DNA of 64,000 nt from Rhodococcus jostii NBRC 16295 (lineage in GTDB: Bacteria; Actinomycetota; Actinomycetes; Mycobacteriales; Mycobacteriaceae), in NCBI RefSeq assembly GCF_001894825.1, contig NZ_BCWY01000005.1:1-64000 (forward strand), given 5' to 3'. The notes under the pieces were generated by a model, which was given only the letters and a program-made list of their open reading frames with translations, was not told the DNA's origin and ran no database searches. Every line of letters begins with the position of its first letter. Position 1 is the first letter of the stretch. This document shows positions 26,822-35,502 of the stretch, one piece after another. A program made the position numbers and the translations under genes.

Positions 26822-29027
26822 GCTTCCGCCGGCGCACCACCACATCGACGACGGTGAGGATCAGCACCACGACCGTCGCGGCGCCGAACGCGGCGACGGA
26901 CACATTCTCCCGGGGCGGCCGGAACGTCACGACCAGTTCGTGGTCACCCGGCGGCACCGTCACCTCCAGCAGACCGTGCCATCCCGCGGTCGCGGCCACC
27001 GGTCCGCCGTCGACTGTGGCGGAGTAGCCGGGCCACGCGAGTCGCGCGAACGAGACGGTGCCGCCGCTGCCCGCCACCCGCACGGTCTCCGTCGCCGCGC
27101 TCGATTCGGAGGAGATCACCCGGACGCCGTCGGAGACGAACGACACCCGCCCGGGCAGGGGCAGCGGCCGGTCACGCTGCAGCACCGTGCGGGTGTCGCT
27201 CCGCTCGGTGACGTGCCAGCCGGGCGGGGGCGGTGCCGTCTCGACGTCGGGCACCAGCGCATGCTGCACGACCAGGGTCGAGACACGCAGGTAGTCGATC
27301 AGCGGGATCGGGATGTTCGCGTTCACCGGCTGCCACAGCGCCCCGTAGACACCCGGGCAGACTGCGCCGCGGTAGTCCATGCACAGTGCTTCCTGGAATT
27401 CGGTGAACCCGATGCCGGTGTACGCGTTGATGCTGCCCTCCACCGACGACGCCATGATCTCGTTGCCGAACAGGATCCGGCCGGCGGTGATGTCGTCGTG
27501 CGGGGTGTCGTCCAGCGCGGCGAGCTGCAGGACGGTGCCCTGATAGCGGTCCGTCTGCTCGGACAGGGTGGTCGTGCTCGCCGGGTCGACGCGGCTGCCT
27601 GGCTCGACGTCGTGGGTGAGGGACCAGACCTGCGCGGCGGTCACCACCACGGTGCCGAGGACCAGGGCGGCGACGAGACCCGCCGTGGCCCGGCGTCGCC
27701 ACACCGCGTACGCGATCACGCACAGCACCGCGACGAGCAGCGCGAACAGTGCGTGCCGGCCGGTCAGGGCCGGCGAGGAAGAGAACGCCAGGTAGAAGCC
27801 CAGCACGATCAGCACCACCGACACCGTCGCCCGGTGACGCACCCGGTCGCGGGCAACGCCCAGCGACAGCGCGAGCGACAGGCCGACCATCACGCAGAGG
27901 TACAGGTACTCGACCAGCCGGATCGGCCACCGGAACATCCCGACGTTCGACGGTCCGAACGTGAAGAGGAAGTAGACGACCGCGATCACTCCCAGGCTGA
28001 TCAGCTGCCGGCCGTGCGCGCGGCGGAACTCCGGGGACGCGAACAGTGCGCGGATCCGCCCCCACGGCAGCCACGGCAGCAGCGGCAGCACGAACCACGC
28101 GAAGTAGAGCGAGGGGATGACCTCGACGGGACCGCCGAACGTCATGATCACCGGGAGGTAGGACGGGCTGCTCATCGCCGCGATTCCGCCGACCTGCGGT
28201 TGCAGGAACGTGTCGTTGAAGATGCCGGTGCTGCCGGCGCGGGTGGTCACGTCGACGCTGAGGAACAGCGGCAGATACGTCACCAGCGCGGCAGTGCCCG
28301 AGCACGCGCCGGTGATCACCAGCACGAACAATCGGAAGAACTCCCGCTGGACGAGGAGCCCGACTCCGAGGCCCAGGAGAACCACCACCGCGCCCAGCGC
28401 GGCGTACGGGTTGCCCATACTCACCGTCAGCGCGCCGATCAGGAAGGTGACCAGCGCGTTCGTGCGACCGCGGGAGAGGCGCAACGCGGACCACCAGAAC
28501 AGCGTCACCCACGCGACCGCCATCATCCCGGACGGCCAGCCGCCGGCCTCGTAGAACAGCGTGAAACCGCTGAACGGGATCGTCAGTCCGGCGAGGATCG
28601 CGGGAGCGCGGCGGGCGCCGTATTCACGGCACAGCAGATACGTCGCGACCGCGAACAACGCGAGGAACTCGGTCATGATCACGAACGCCGCGACCGACAG
28701 GTCCTCGAACTTCGCGGTCAGCGCGTAATTCGCCAGGTTGACCGGGTTGTAGAGGCCGTAGGCCGCCTCGCCGGCGTAGTTTCCGCCGATCCAGGCGTCG
28801 GGGTTGACGGTGAGCCACCGCCCGGCCAGCAGTTCCGTCCCGATCCGGTGCCAGGACGGCACGAACGATTCCAGCATGTCGCCGCCGTAATAGAAGCGGT
28901 CGTCCACGATCCGGGGAATCGTCGCGATGACCGCGGCGACCACTGCGACCGCCAGTGCCACCGTCCACTCGGGAACGCCGCGTATCGATCGGGTGACGGT
29001 CGAGGACACGGACGCGGAGGGTGCCAC
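26793..29027 (-). CDS. YfhO-like multi-spanning membrane protein (putative GT-C-type)
   Basis: The 744-residue protein has 12 or more hydrophobic segments, a large exported region after about residue 470 (with an isolated CMDYRGAVCPG Cys pair) and a last membrane helix near the C-terminus. It fits the YfhO family (PF09586), thought to be GT-C-fold glycosyltransferases involved in glycosylating envelope polymers such as lipoteichoic acid in Firmicutes. An early loop YYGGDMLESFVPSWHRIG carries acidic residues where GT-C enzymes have catalytic Asp. GTG at 29027 is divergent from a GT2 gene 31 bases away, suggesting a shared promoter and joint role in envelope glycan assembly. The sugar donor is unknown. 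Confidence 0.75.
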   Translation of the reverse strand: MAPSASVSSTVTRSIRGVPEWTVALAVAVVAAVIATIPRIVDDRFYYGGDMLESFVPSWHRIGTELLAGRWLTVNPDAWIGGNYAGEAAYGLYNPVNLANYALTAKFEDLSVAAFVIMTEFLALFAVATYLLCREYGARRAPAILAGLTIPFSGFTLFYEAGGWPSGMMAVAWVTLFWWSALRLSRGRTNALVTFLIGALTVSMGNPYAALGAVVVLLGLGVGLLVQREFFRLFVLVITGACSGTAALVTYLPLFLSVDVTTRAGSTGIFNDTFLQPQVGGIAAMSSPSYLPVIMTFGGPVEVIPSLYFAWFVLPLLPWLPWGRIRALFASPEFRRAHGRQLISLGVIAVVYFLFTFGPSNVGMFRWPIRLVEYLYLCVMVGLSLALSLGVARDRVRHRATVSVVLIVLGFYLAFSSSPALTGRHALFALLVAVLCVIAYAVWRRRATAGLVAALVLGTVVVTAAQVWSLTHDVEPGSRVDPASTTTLSEQTDRYQGTVLQLAALDDTPHDDITAGRILFGNEIMASSVEGSINAYTGIGFTEFQEALCMDYRGAVCPGVYGALWQPVNANIPIPLIDYLRVSTLVVQHALVPDVETAPPPPGWHVTERSDTRTVLQRDRPLPLPGRVSFVSDGVRVISSESSAATETVRVAGSGGTVSFARLAWPGYSATVDGGPVAATAGWHGLLEVTVPPGDHELVVTFRPPRENVSVAAFGAATVVVLILTVVDVVVRRRKLSAATTRTT

Positions 29028-29058
29028 GGGTTCCGAGCCTACGAGTTAGGCTGCGCCC

Positions 29059-29856
29059 GTGCGCCTTTTCGGTTGTTCCCACGGCCAGAACGGCGCACGG
29101 GCGCCGAAGGCGCTCTCCGTCGTCATCCCCGCCTACAACTCCGCCGAGGTCATCGAGCAGACCGTCCGCCGGGTGGCGGAACGCCTGGCCGGACACGACG
29201 TCGAAATCATCGTCGTGGAGAACGGGTCCACCGACGGCACCGCCGACCTCTGCGCACGCCTCGCCGCCGGGTGGCCGGCCGGACCCGTGTCGCTCACCGT
29301 CCTGCAGAGCGAGAAGGGCATGGGCAACGCGTTGCGGGCCGGAGCGGAGGCGAGTCGCGGCGCACACGTACTGCTGACCGCCGACGACCTGCCGTTCGGA
29401 TTCGACGACCTCGACGGCGCCGAACGTCTCGCCGAGAAGGGCCGGCTGCCGCGGGTGGTGATCGGTTCCAAGGCCCACCCCGACTCGCAGGTGCGGCGCG
29501 GCGCCCTGCGGGGAACCCTGACCTGGGGTTTCGCCGCGATGCGGCGGGTGGTCCTCGGGATGCGCACCGGCGACCCGCAGGGCACCGTCCTGATGGACGG
29601 CGAACTGATGCGCGAACTGGTTCCCGACCTCGTCGAGCCCGGGTTCCTGTTCACCACCGAACTCGTCTACCTCGCGGAGCGGGCGGGCATCGCGCCGGTC
29701 GAGGTCCCGGTGCGTCTGAGCGACGATCACGACAGCCACGAAACCCGCATATCCAGGGCCGATGTGCTCGCCATGGGGGTGGGACTGTTCCGGTTGCGGG
29801 CCCGTCACCGGGACGGAGGTCGCCTCGCATGGTCGGGGAGCGCGTCGCGAGGTTGA
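29059..29856 (+). CDS. Family 2 glycosyltransferase (polyprenyl-phosphate type)
   Basis: The 265-residue GT-A-fold enzyme has the nucleotide-binding SVVIPAYNSAEVIEQTV near 20-36, VVENGSTDGTAD near 53-64 and the metal-binding TADDLPFG near 112. It resembles dolichyl/polyprenyl-phosphate sugar synthases but has no membrane helices at its C-terminus. GTG at 29059 lies just after the divergent start of the YfhO-like protein. A polyprenyl-phosphate sugar made by this enzyme would be a plausible donor for the GT-C-type proteins on both sides (26793 and 31824). This is inference. Confidence 0.8.
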   Translation: MRLFGCSHGQNGARAPKALSVVIPAYNSAEVIEQTVRRVAERLAGHDVEIIVVENGSTDGTADLCARLAAGWPAGPVSLTVLQSEKGMGNALRAGAEASRGAHVLLTADDLPFGFDDLDGAERLAEKGRLPRVVIGSKAHPDSQVRRGALRGTLTWGFAAMRRVVLGMRTGDPQGTVLMDGELMRELVPDLVEPGFLFTTELVYLAERAGIAPVEVPVRLSDDHDSHETRISRADVLAMGVGLFRLRARHRDGGRLAWSGSASRG

Positions 29857-29937
29857 TACCCTGCGAACCGAGAAGAGGATCGCGCCGTTGCCGTGGCGCG
29901 GTCCAGCCCACCTCTCGCGGGGAACAGTAGGAGCACT

Positions 29938-31827
29938 ATGAACGAGTCTGCGTCGGTAGCACCTGTGGACGGGAGCACGGCCGCGGTCCGGAGCGCTCTC
30001 ACCGAGCATCGCGCACCCGATCGGCTCGTGGTGGCACGGGGTCTCTTCACGGGACCGACCACCCGGGTCAAGGACGACCTGTACGCCAGGATCGTCAAGG
30101 GCCGCGCTCACCGCGAGCGCTACGTCGTGCACCTCGAGAAGGGTGCGACGGTCGACACCGACACCTACTTCGGCCGGTTCGCCGCCAGCTACTACCAGCG
30201 GTGGACGACCGTCACCGAGGTGACGGTCGCGTTGCACCACGAAGCCGACGGACGCGCCGTGGTGGCGCTGCGCGGCTCGGATTCGGGCGGCAACTCCCGC
30301 ATCCTGAGCACCACGGAGATCGACGGCTCCGGCACGGCGACGCTGTCCGCGAAGCTCGACGCCTACCTCGACGGCGGCTCCCTGTGGGTCGAGTTCACCG
30401 CCGTCGACGGCCCCCTCGCCGTGAGCGAACTGGAATGGACCGTCGCCGCGCCGTCGGTGATCCGCCCCGCCGCCATCGCGATCTGCACGTTCAACCGGGC
30501 CGACGACTGCGCCGAGACCGTCGCCGCCATCGCGAACGATTCGACGATGGCGTCGAGTATCGACGCCGTGTACGTCGTCGACCAGGGCAGCGACCACGTG
30601 TCGGACCGCGAGAAGTTCACCGAGGTCGCCGAGATCCTGGGCGACAAGCTGGTGTACCTGCGACAGCCGAACCTCGGCGGCGCCGGCGGATTCACCCGCG
30701 GCATGTACGAGGTGTCGGGTATCAACGAGCACGCCAACCTGATCCTGATGGACGACGACATCCTGTGCGAGCCGGAGTCGATCCTGCGGATGAACGCATT
30801 CGCCAACGTCACCACCGAGCCGACGCTGGTGGGCGCGCAGATGCTGTACCTGATGAACCCGGAGCACCTGCACGTCAGCGCCGAGGAAGCGGACCTGTCG
30901 AAGCTGAAGGCGGGCCGCTGGGCGGCCGGATCGCGGCACGACATCAACCTGCTCAAGAAGAAGCAGCACAAGCGCGTCGACGCCGGCTACAACGCGTGGT
31001 GGTCGTGCCTGATCCCCGCCGAGGTGGTCGCGCAGATCGGGCTCCCGCTGCCGATGTTCTTCCAGTGGGACGACATCGAGTACGGCATCCGTGCCCGCGC
31101 AGCCGGATTCGTCACGGTCACGCTGCCCAACGCCGGTGTGTGGCATGCGGACTTCCACTGGAAGGACCGCGACGACTGGGCCAAGTACTTCAGCATCCGC
31201 AACTCGCTGATCGCCGCGGCGCTGCACAGCGATTTCGACGCCAAGTCGCTGAGCAAGTTGATGACGCGGGAGATCACCCAGTACCTGGTGTCGATGCAGT
31301 ACGGGTTGGCGTACACCATGATCCGCGGCATCGAGGACTTCCTCGAGGGACCGAAGGTGCTCGAGGACGGCGGTCAGGCCGTGCTCGCGGCGATCCGGGA
31401 GGAGCGCAAGCGGTTCCCGGAGACCGTCAAGCATCCCGCGACGAACATTCCCGGTGTCCGCAACTCCGACCTCGTCACCCGGCATGCCGGTTTCGAGCCG
31501 GACAAGAGCAAGATCGACCTCGTGCTCGCCAAGCGCGCCGCGTACCAGTGGCTCGGTCGCACCCAGCACGGGGTGGCGAGTATCCCTGTGGCCGAGGCGC
31601 ACTGGTGGCACGTGTCGCTGTTCGACGCCGCCGTCATCACCGACGCCTCCCAGTCGGGGGTGCGGGTGCGCCGCCGCGACAAGGAGACCGCCCGCGAGCT
31701 CACGGCCAGGACGGCGAAGCTGATGAAACGGTTCCGCGAGGATGCGGCGTCGACGCAGCGCCGGTACCGGGACGCGTTGCCGCAGCTCACCAGCCGAGAG
31801 AACTGGGCTCGCCTGTACGGTCAGTGA
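29938..31827 (+). CDS. glfT2: Galactofuranosyltransferase GlfT2
   Basis: The 629-residue enzyme polymerises the arabinogalactan galactan, alternately forming beta-1,5 and beta-1,6 Galf links from UDP-Galf. It matches mycobacterial GlfT2 (637 residues). An N-terminal beta-sandwich (to about 170) precedes a GT-A domain with DDD motif D272-D274 in ILMDDDILCEP, conserved WWSCLIP and QWDDIEYGIRA blocks, and HADFHW. A C-terminal helical region follows. ATG at 29938 is preceded by AGGAGC. Its TGA overlaps the following GT-C gene start. In mycobacteria glfT2 follows glf and precedes ubiA/aftB; here glf is not adjacent, so the galactan genes are organised differently. Confidence 0.95.
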   Translation: MNESASVAPVDGSTAAVRSALTEHRAPDRLVVARGLFTGPTTRVKDDLYARIVKGRAHRERYVVHLEKGATVDTDTYFGRFAASYYQRWTTVTEVTVALHHEADGRAVVALRGSDSGGNSRILSTTEIDGSGTATLSAKLDAYLDGGSLWVEFTAVDGPLAVSELEWTVAAPSVIRPAAIAICTFNRADDCAETVAAIANDSTMASSIDAVYVVDQGSDHVSDREKFTEVAEILGDKLVYLRQPNLGGAGGFTRGMYEVSGINEHANLILMDDDILCEPESILRMNAFANVTTEPTLVGAQMLYLMNPEHLHVSAEEADLSKLKAGRWAAGSRHDINLLKKKQHKRVDAGYNAWWSCLIPAEVVAQIGLPLPMFFQWDDIEYGIRARAAGFVTVTLPNAGVWHADFHWKDRDDWAKYFSIRNSLIAAALHSDFDAKSLSKLMTREITQYLVSMQYGLAYTMIRGIEDFLEGPKVLEDGGQAVLAAIREERKRFPETVKHPATNIPGVRNSDLVTRHAGFEPDKSKIDLVLAKRAAYQWLGRTQHGVASIPVAEAHWWHVSLFDAAVITDASQSGVRVRRRDKETARELTARTAKLMKRFREDAASTQRRYRDALPQLTSRENWARLYGQ

Positions 31828-33350
31828 CGTTGACCGGACCGCTGCAGGCCCGCGACGCGCGCGGGCTGCTCCGGGATTCGTTCCTCGTCTTCGTCCTCGG
31901 TGTGGTGCTCGGGGCGGCGTGGAGCTGGCGGCCGTCGTTCTGGTACGACGAGGTCGCGACGCTGTATTCGAGTCAGCGGTCCCGGCCCGACCTCTCGAAT
32001 CTGCTGGGCCACATCGACGCCGTGCACGGGCTGTACTACGTCGGGATGCGGTATTGGTTCGAGATGTTCGGGGCCTCGGAGTTCTCGGCGCGCTTCCCGA
32101 GTGCGCTGGCCGCCGGTACCGCGGGCGCCGGCGTGGTGGTGCTCGGTGCGCTGATCTCGACCCGGCGGGTGGCCGGGCTGTCCGGCATCCTGTTCGTGAT
32201 GCTGCCCAGCGTCACGTGGGCGGCGGTGGAGGCCCGCGGATACGCCCTCACGGCAACGGCCGCGGTGTGGCTGACCGTGATTCTCCTTGCCGCCCTGAGG
32301 TTTCGGCGGTGGTGGCTGTGGGTGCTGTACGCCGGAGGCCTGGCGGTTTCGATCGTGTTGTTCGTCTACCTGCTCACCCTCGTTCCCGCGCACCTGCTGA
32401 CGATCCTGCTGCTGCGTGAGGCCCGGCGGTCCTGGCTCGGCTGGACGTCGGCCACGGCCGCGGGGTTGGTGGTCGCGGCGCCGCTGGTGGCGCTGGTGCG
32501 CCGAGAGTCCGTGCAGGTGGCGTGGATCCCGCCGCTCGACGACCATCTGCCCCGCGCCGTGGCGGAGTACCAGTGGTTCGTCGGCGCCCCGTGGTTCGCG
32601 GTGCTGTTCGCCGTGCTGGTGGTGGCCGGGTCGGTGGCGCTCGTGCGAAACGGCCGCCACCTGCCCCCGGTGCTGTCGGTGACGGTGCCGTGGGTGCTGG
32701 TGCCGATGGCGCTGCTGCTCGTCTACTCGCTGCTGCGCACCCCCGTCTATCTGCCGCGGTACTTCACGTTCACGACACCGGCGGTGGCCCTCGTCGGCGG
32801 ACTCTGCCTGGCCGCCCTGACCCGGCAGTGGTGGCAATCGGCCGCGGTGCTGGCGGTGTTCGCCGTGGCGGCGTCGCCGAGCTATCTCGCGCAGCGTGAG
32901 CAGTGGGCGAAACCCAGCGGCATGGACTTCAGCACCGTCAACGGTTTCGCCGGGCAGAACGTCCGCCCCGGCGACTGCGTCCTGTTCGACACACCGGCCT
33001 GGAACCCCACGTCGCTGCGGCTGGTGAAGAACGTGCGACCGGAAGCGTTCGACGGCACCCGCGACATCGGGCTCGGGGCCACGGCCGCGAGCCGGGGGTC
33101 GCTGTGGGACGACGAACTCGCGGTCCCGGACGTCGCGGGCGCCCTCGACTCCTGCTCCGTGGTCTGGTTCTTCACCGACTACGAACGCGACACCGAACGG
33201 GTCATCCGGCACACCTCCAACGAGGTGTGGACGCTGCCGCCGTACCACTTCGAGGACACGGAGGCGTTCGCGGCGCTCACCCGGTCCGGCCTGCGGATCG
33301 ACGAACGCCGGACGTTCAACGTCACTCAGGCGGTGAAGCTGGTGCGGTGA
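31824..33350 (+). CDS. GT-C-fold membrane glycosyltransferase (GT39/ArnT-like)
   Basis: The 508-residue protein has 9 to 10 membrane segments, an early exported loop with the acidic GT-C motif RPSFWYDEVATLYSS (about 36-50), a second conserved DAVHGLYYVGMRYWF loop and a soluble C-terminal domain after about 360 containing a CVLFDTPAW segment. GT-C enzymes use polyprenyl-phosphate sugars outside the membrane. GTG at 31824 overlaps the glfT2 stop (GTGA), so translation is coupled and a role in decorating the galactan or a related glycan is likely. It is not clearly AftB- or EmbC-like. Its last 29 bases overlap the converging methyltransferase. Confidence 0.78.
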   Translation: MTLTGPLQARDARGLLRDSFLVFVLGVVLGAAWSWRPSFWYDEVATLYSSQRSRPDLSNLLGHIDAVHGLYYVGMRYWFEMFGASEFSARFPSALAAGTAGAGVVVLGALISTRRVAGLSGILFVMLPSVTWAAVEARGYALTATAAVWLTVILLAALRFRRWWLWVLYAGGLAVSIVLFVYLLTLVPAHLLTILLLREARRSWLGWTSATAAGLVVAAPLVALVRRESVQVAWIPPLDDHLPRAVAEYQWFVGAPWFAVLFAVLVVAGSVALVRNGRHLPPVLSVTVPWVLVPMALLLVYSLLRTPVYLPRYFTFTTPAVALVGGLCLAALTRQWWQSAAVLAVFAVAASPSYLAQREQWAKPSGMDFSTVNGFAGQNVRPGDCVLFDTPAWNPTSLRLVKNVRPEAFDGTRDIGLGATAASRGSLWDDELAVPDVAGALDSCSVVWFFTDYERDTERVIRHTSNEVWTLPPYHFEDTEAFAALTRSGLRIDERRTFNVTQAVKLVR

Positions 33351-34197
33351 TCCGCACCACCACCTGCTCGTGGTTGGCCGTGTAGCTCAGGTACTCGAAG
33401 CCGACGCCGGTGCGGTCGACGAATTCCGTCCACGCCCGGTATTCGTGTTCCTGCCAGCCGGGGAAGTTGAAGAACTCGTCGAACACGATCACCGTTCCCG
33501 CGACCAGCCGATTCCAGATCCGGTCGAGTACCGACTTCGTGGACGAGTAGAGGTCGGCGTCGAGGTGCAGGAACGACACCGGTCCCGGATGCTTCTCGAG
33601 GAATCCCGACAGCGTGTCCTCGAAGAGCCCGGGCACCAGCTGCGCGCCCCGCACCCGAGGCAGGTTCTCCTGCGCGAACTCGCCAGCCGGGAATCCGGTG
33701 CGCCACGTCTGCGGCAGACCGGAGAACACGTCGAACCCGAATACCTCGTGCCCGGCGTCCTTCAACTGCTCGACGATGATGCGGAGGGTCGTGCCCGACG
33801 CCACCCCGAACTCGAGCGCCAGGCCCTCGACCTCCACCCGGGACAGGCCGTACCGCAGCGTGTCCTGCGGATTCCAGAACACGGGCGCCTTCGGCATGTG
33901 CTCGAGCACGAACTCCGCGGCCTCGTTCGTGGCCCGCACGTCCAGCGCCTGGGTGATGTCGCGGCGGGCCTGCTGCTCGAGTTCGCCGAGCCGCTGCTGG
34001 ACGTCGGAGATCTCCATGCGGGCATCGGACAGCTCGTGCAGCACCCGAGCGAGTTCCTGGTTGGTCGCGGTCAACTCGGCCAGGGTCTGGTCGTGCTGGT
34101 TCTCGGTGAGCTCGCGGGACCGGCGGTCCGATTCGGACACCACCTCGGACACGGCACGTTGAAGCTTGAGACGGGCCTTTCTCCGAAGATCGAACAT
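33322..34197 (-). CDS. TylF/macrocin-type O-methyltransferase with N-terminal coiled coil
   Basis: The 291-residue protein begins with about 90 residues of charged heptad-like sequence (likely coiled coil), followed by a TylF-type SAM methyltransferase. The SAM motif is LEFGVASGTTLRII and is followed by FGFDVFSGLPQTWRTGF. VSFLHLDADLYSSTK carries the metal-binding Asp residues typical of the family, and VIVFDEFFNFPGW is further downstream. ATG at 34197 is preferred over one 33 bases upstream because the homologous region starts there. O-methylation of a surface sugar is suggested by the glycosyltransferase context, but not shown. The 3' end overlaps the GT-C gene by 29 bases. Confidence 0.78.
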   Translation of the reverse strand: MFDLRRKARLKLQRAVSEVVSESDRRSRELTENQHDQTLAELTATNQELARVLHELSDARMEISDVQQRLGELEQQARRDITQALDVRATNEAAEFVLEHMPKAPVFWNPQDTLRYGLSRVEVEGLALEFGVASGTTLRIIVEQLKDAGHEVFGFDVFSGLPQTWRTGFPAGEFAQENLPRVRGAQLVPGLFEDTLSGFLEKHPGPVSFLHLDADLYSSTKSVLDRIWNRLVAGTVIVFDEFFNFPGWQEHEYRAWTEFVDRTGVGFEYLSYTANHEQVVVRITAPASPPE

Positions 34198-34263
34198 ATA
34201 ACCATGTTGCCAGCCCGCATCCCGGCTCACCGATCGAACCGGGATGCGGGCCGGACGCCCGGG

Positions 34264-35304
34264 TCAGTGACCGCGGCTACGGTACATCTGCCGTTGCCAC
34301 CGGGCGATGCTCTTCCACTCACGTTCCCGCTCGGCCCGGAGCCTCGTATCGGTGCGTGACGCGATCCACCCGTTCTCGCGAATCAGCTTGCGGTAGCTGG
34401 CAAGCCTGCGCTCGGGCAGTTCGCCGCGCTCCACCGCGCTGAGCACCGCGCACCCGGGTTCGGAGACGTGCGAGCAGTCCGTGAACCGGCACTGCGCCGC
34501 GAACTCCTCGATCTCGGGGAACGTCTTGTCGATGCCGTCGGCCGCGTCCCACATGCCGACACCGCGCAGCCCCGGGGTGTCGATCAGGGCGCCACCACCG
34601 GGCAGTGGCAGCAGTTCGCGGTGCGCCGTCGTATGCCGTCCCTTGTGGTCGCCGTCGCGGACGCGTCCCGTGGCCAGCACGTCTTCGCCGAGCAACGCAT
34701 TCGCGAGCGTCGACTTGCCCGCACCCGACGGCCCGATGAGGGCGACGGTCCCGTCGATCACGGCGGTGAGGACATCGATGCCGTCCCCGGTGTCGGCGCT
34801 CACCGCGAGCACGGTCGCGCCCGGTGCCACCGCCGCAACTTCCGCCGTCGCGACGGAAATGTCCTGCACGGTATCGGATTTGGTGAGAGCGACCACCGGC
34901 TGGGCGCCGCTCTCCCAGGCCAGGGCGAGCAGGCGTTCGATGCGCCCGAGATCGAGGGCGGTGTCGAGCGCGGCGGCGATCACCACCGTGTCGACGTTGG
35001 CCGCGAGGACCTGGCCCTCCGACCGGCCGGACGCGGACGACCGGACGATCGCGCTGCGCCGGGGGAGCAGGTCGGCGACGGCGATCTCGTCGCCGAGACG
35101 GTGGAGCGTCACCCAGTCGCCGGTGCACAGAATGTGCTCGCCGACATGGGCGCGGACGAGGCCCGCGGGGGCGGCGACGTCGCAGTGGCCTCGGTCCACG
35201 CGGATCACCCGCCCGGGTTCGCGACCGTCGGCCGGGTAGTCGCCGAAGGTGCCGGAAAGTGTGTCGTTCCAGCCGTAGGGCAGGAGGTGTCCAGGGACGA
35301 ACAT
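34264..35304 (-). CDS. rsgA: Ribosome small-subunit-dependent GTPase A
   Basis: The 346-residue circularly permuted GTPase acts in late 30S assembly. The motif order is permuted as expected: TKSD (141-144, G4) precedes Walker A GPSGAGKST (191-199) and DTPG (242-245). An N-terminal OB-fold (about 28-90) and a C-terminal zinc knuckle (C272, C277, H279, C285) complete the family architecture. ATG at 35304 is taken because YGWNDTL normally lies near the N-terminus; an upstream start at 35346 is possible. It is a housekeeping gene set among envelope genes, so no operon role is inferred. Confidence 0.92.
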   Translation of the reverse strand: MFVPGHLLPYGWNDTLSGTFGDYPADGREPGRVIRVDRGHCDVAAPAGLVRAHVGEHILCTGDWVTLHRLGDEIAVADLLPRRSAIVRSSASGRSEGQVLAANVDTVVIAAALDTALDLGRIERLLALAWESGAQPVVALTKSDTVQDISVATAEVAAVAPGATVLAVSADTGDGIDVLTAVIDGTVALIGPSGAGKSTLANALLGEDVLATGRVRDGDHKGRHTTAHRELLPLPGGGALIDTPGLRGVGMWDAADGIDKTFPEIEEFAAQCRFTDCSHVSEPGCAVLSAVERGELPERRLASYRKLIRENGWIASRTDTRLRAEREREWKSIARWQRQMYRSRGH

Positions 35305-35502
35305 GATGGGTGTGATCCTCGGGTCGATGAGCGCCGACCGGACCACTGCGCGGGTTCGGTCAGGCGAGGGGGAAGGGGGAGTGGACGCACACGGCGTCGA
35401 CCGACGAGACAGTCATCGGACACTCACTCCTTCACAGCACATCGAGACCTACGAACGGAACTCCACGATGTTCCCACCGGGCGGAACCCGGGTGCAACCG
35501 AA

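Noticed and set aside
26940..29930. Long plus-strand frame opposite the YfhO-like gene
   Set aside because: A low-complexity Arg/Gly/Glu/Asp-rich translation with no motif; the minus strand encodes a coherent membrane protein.
28624..31611. Long minus-strand frame opposite GT2 and glfT2
   Set aside because: It overlaps well-supported glycosyltransferases and part of the YfhO-like gene; composition is typical of a shadow frame.
35305..35502. Small open frame between glfT1 and rsgA
   Set aside because: Its translation has no motif or ribosome binding site; the stretch is better read as the rsgA upstream region and glfT1 3' flank.
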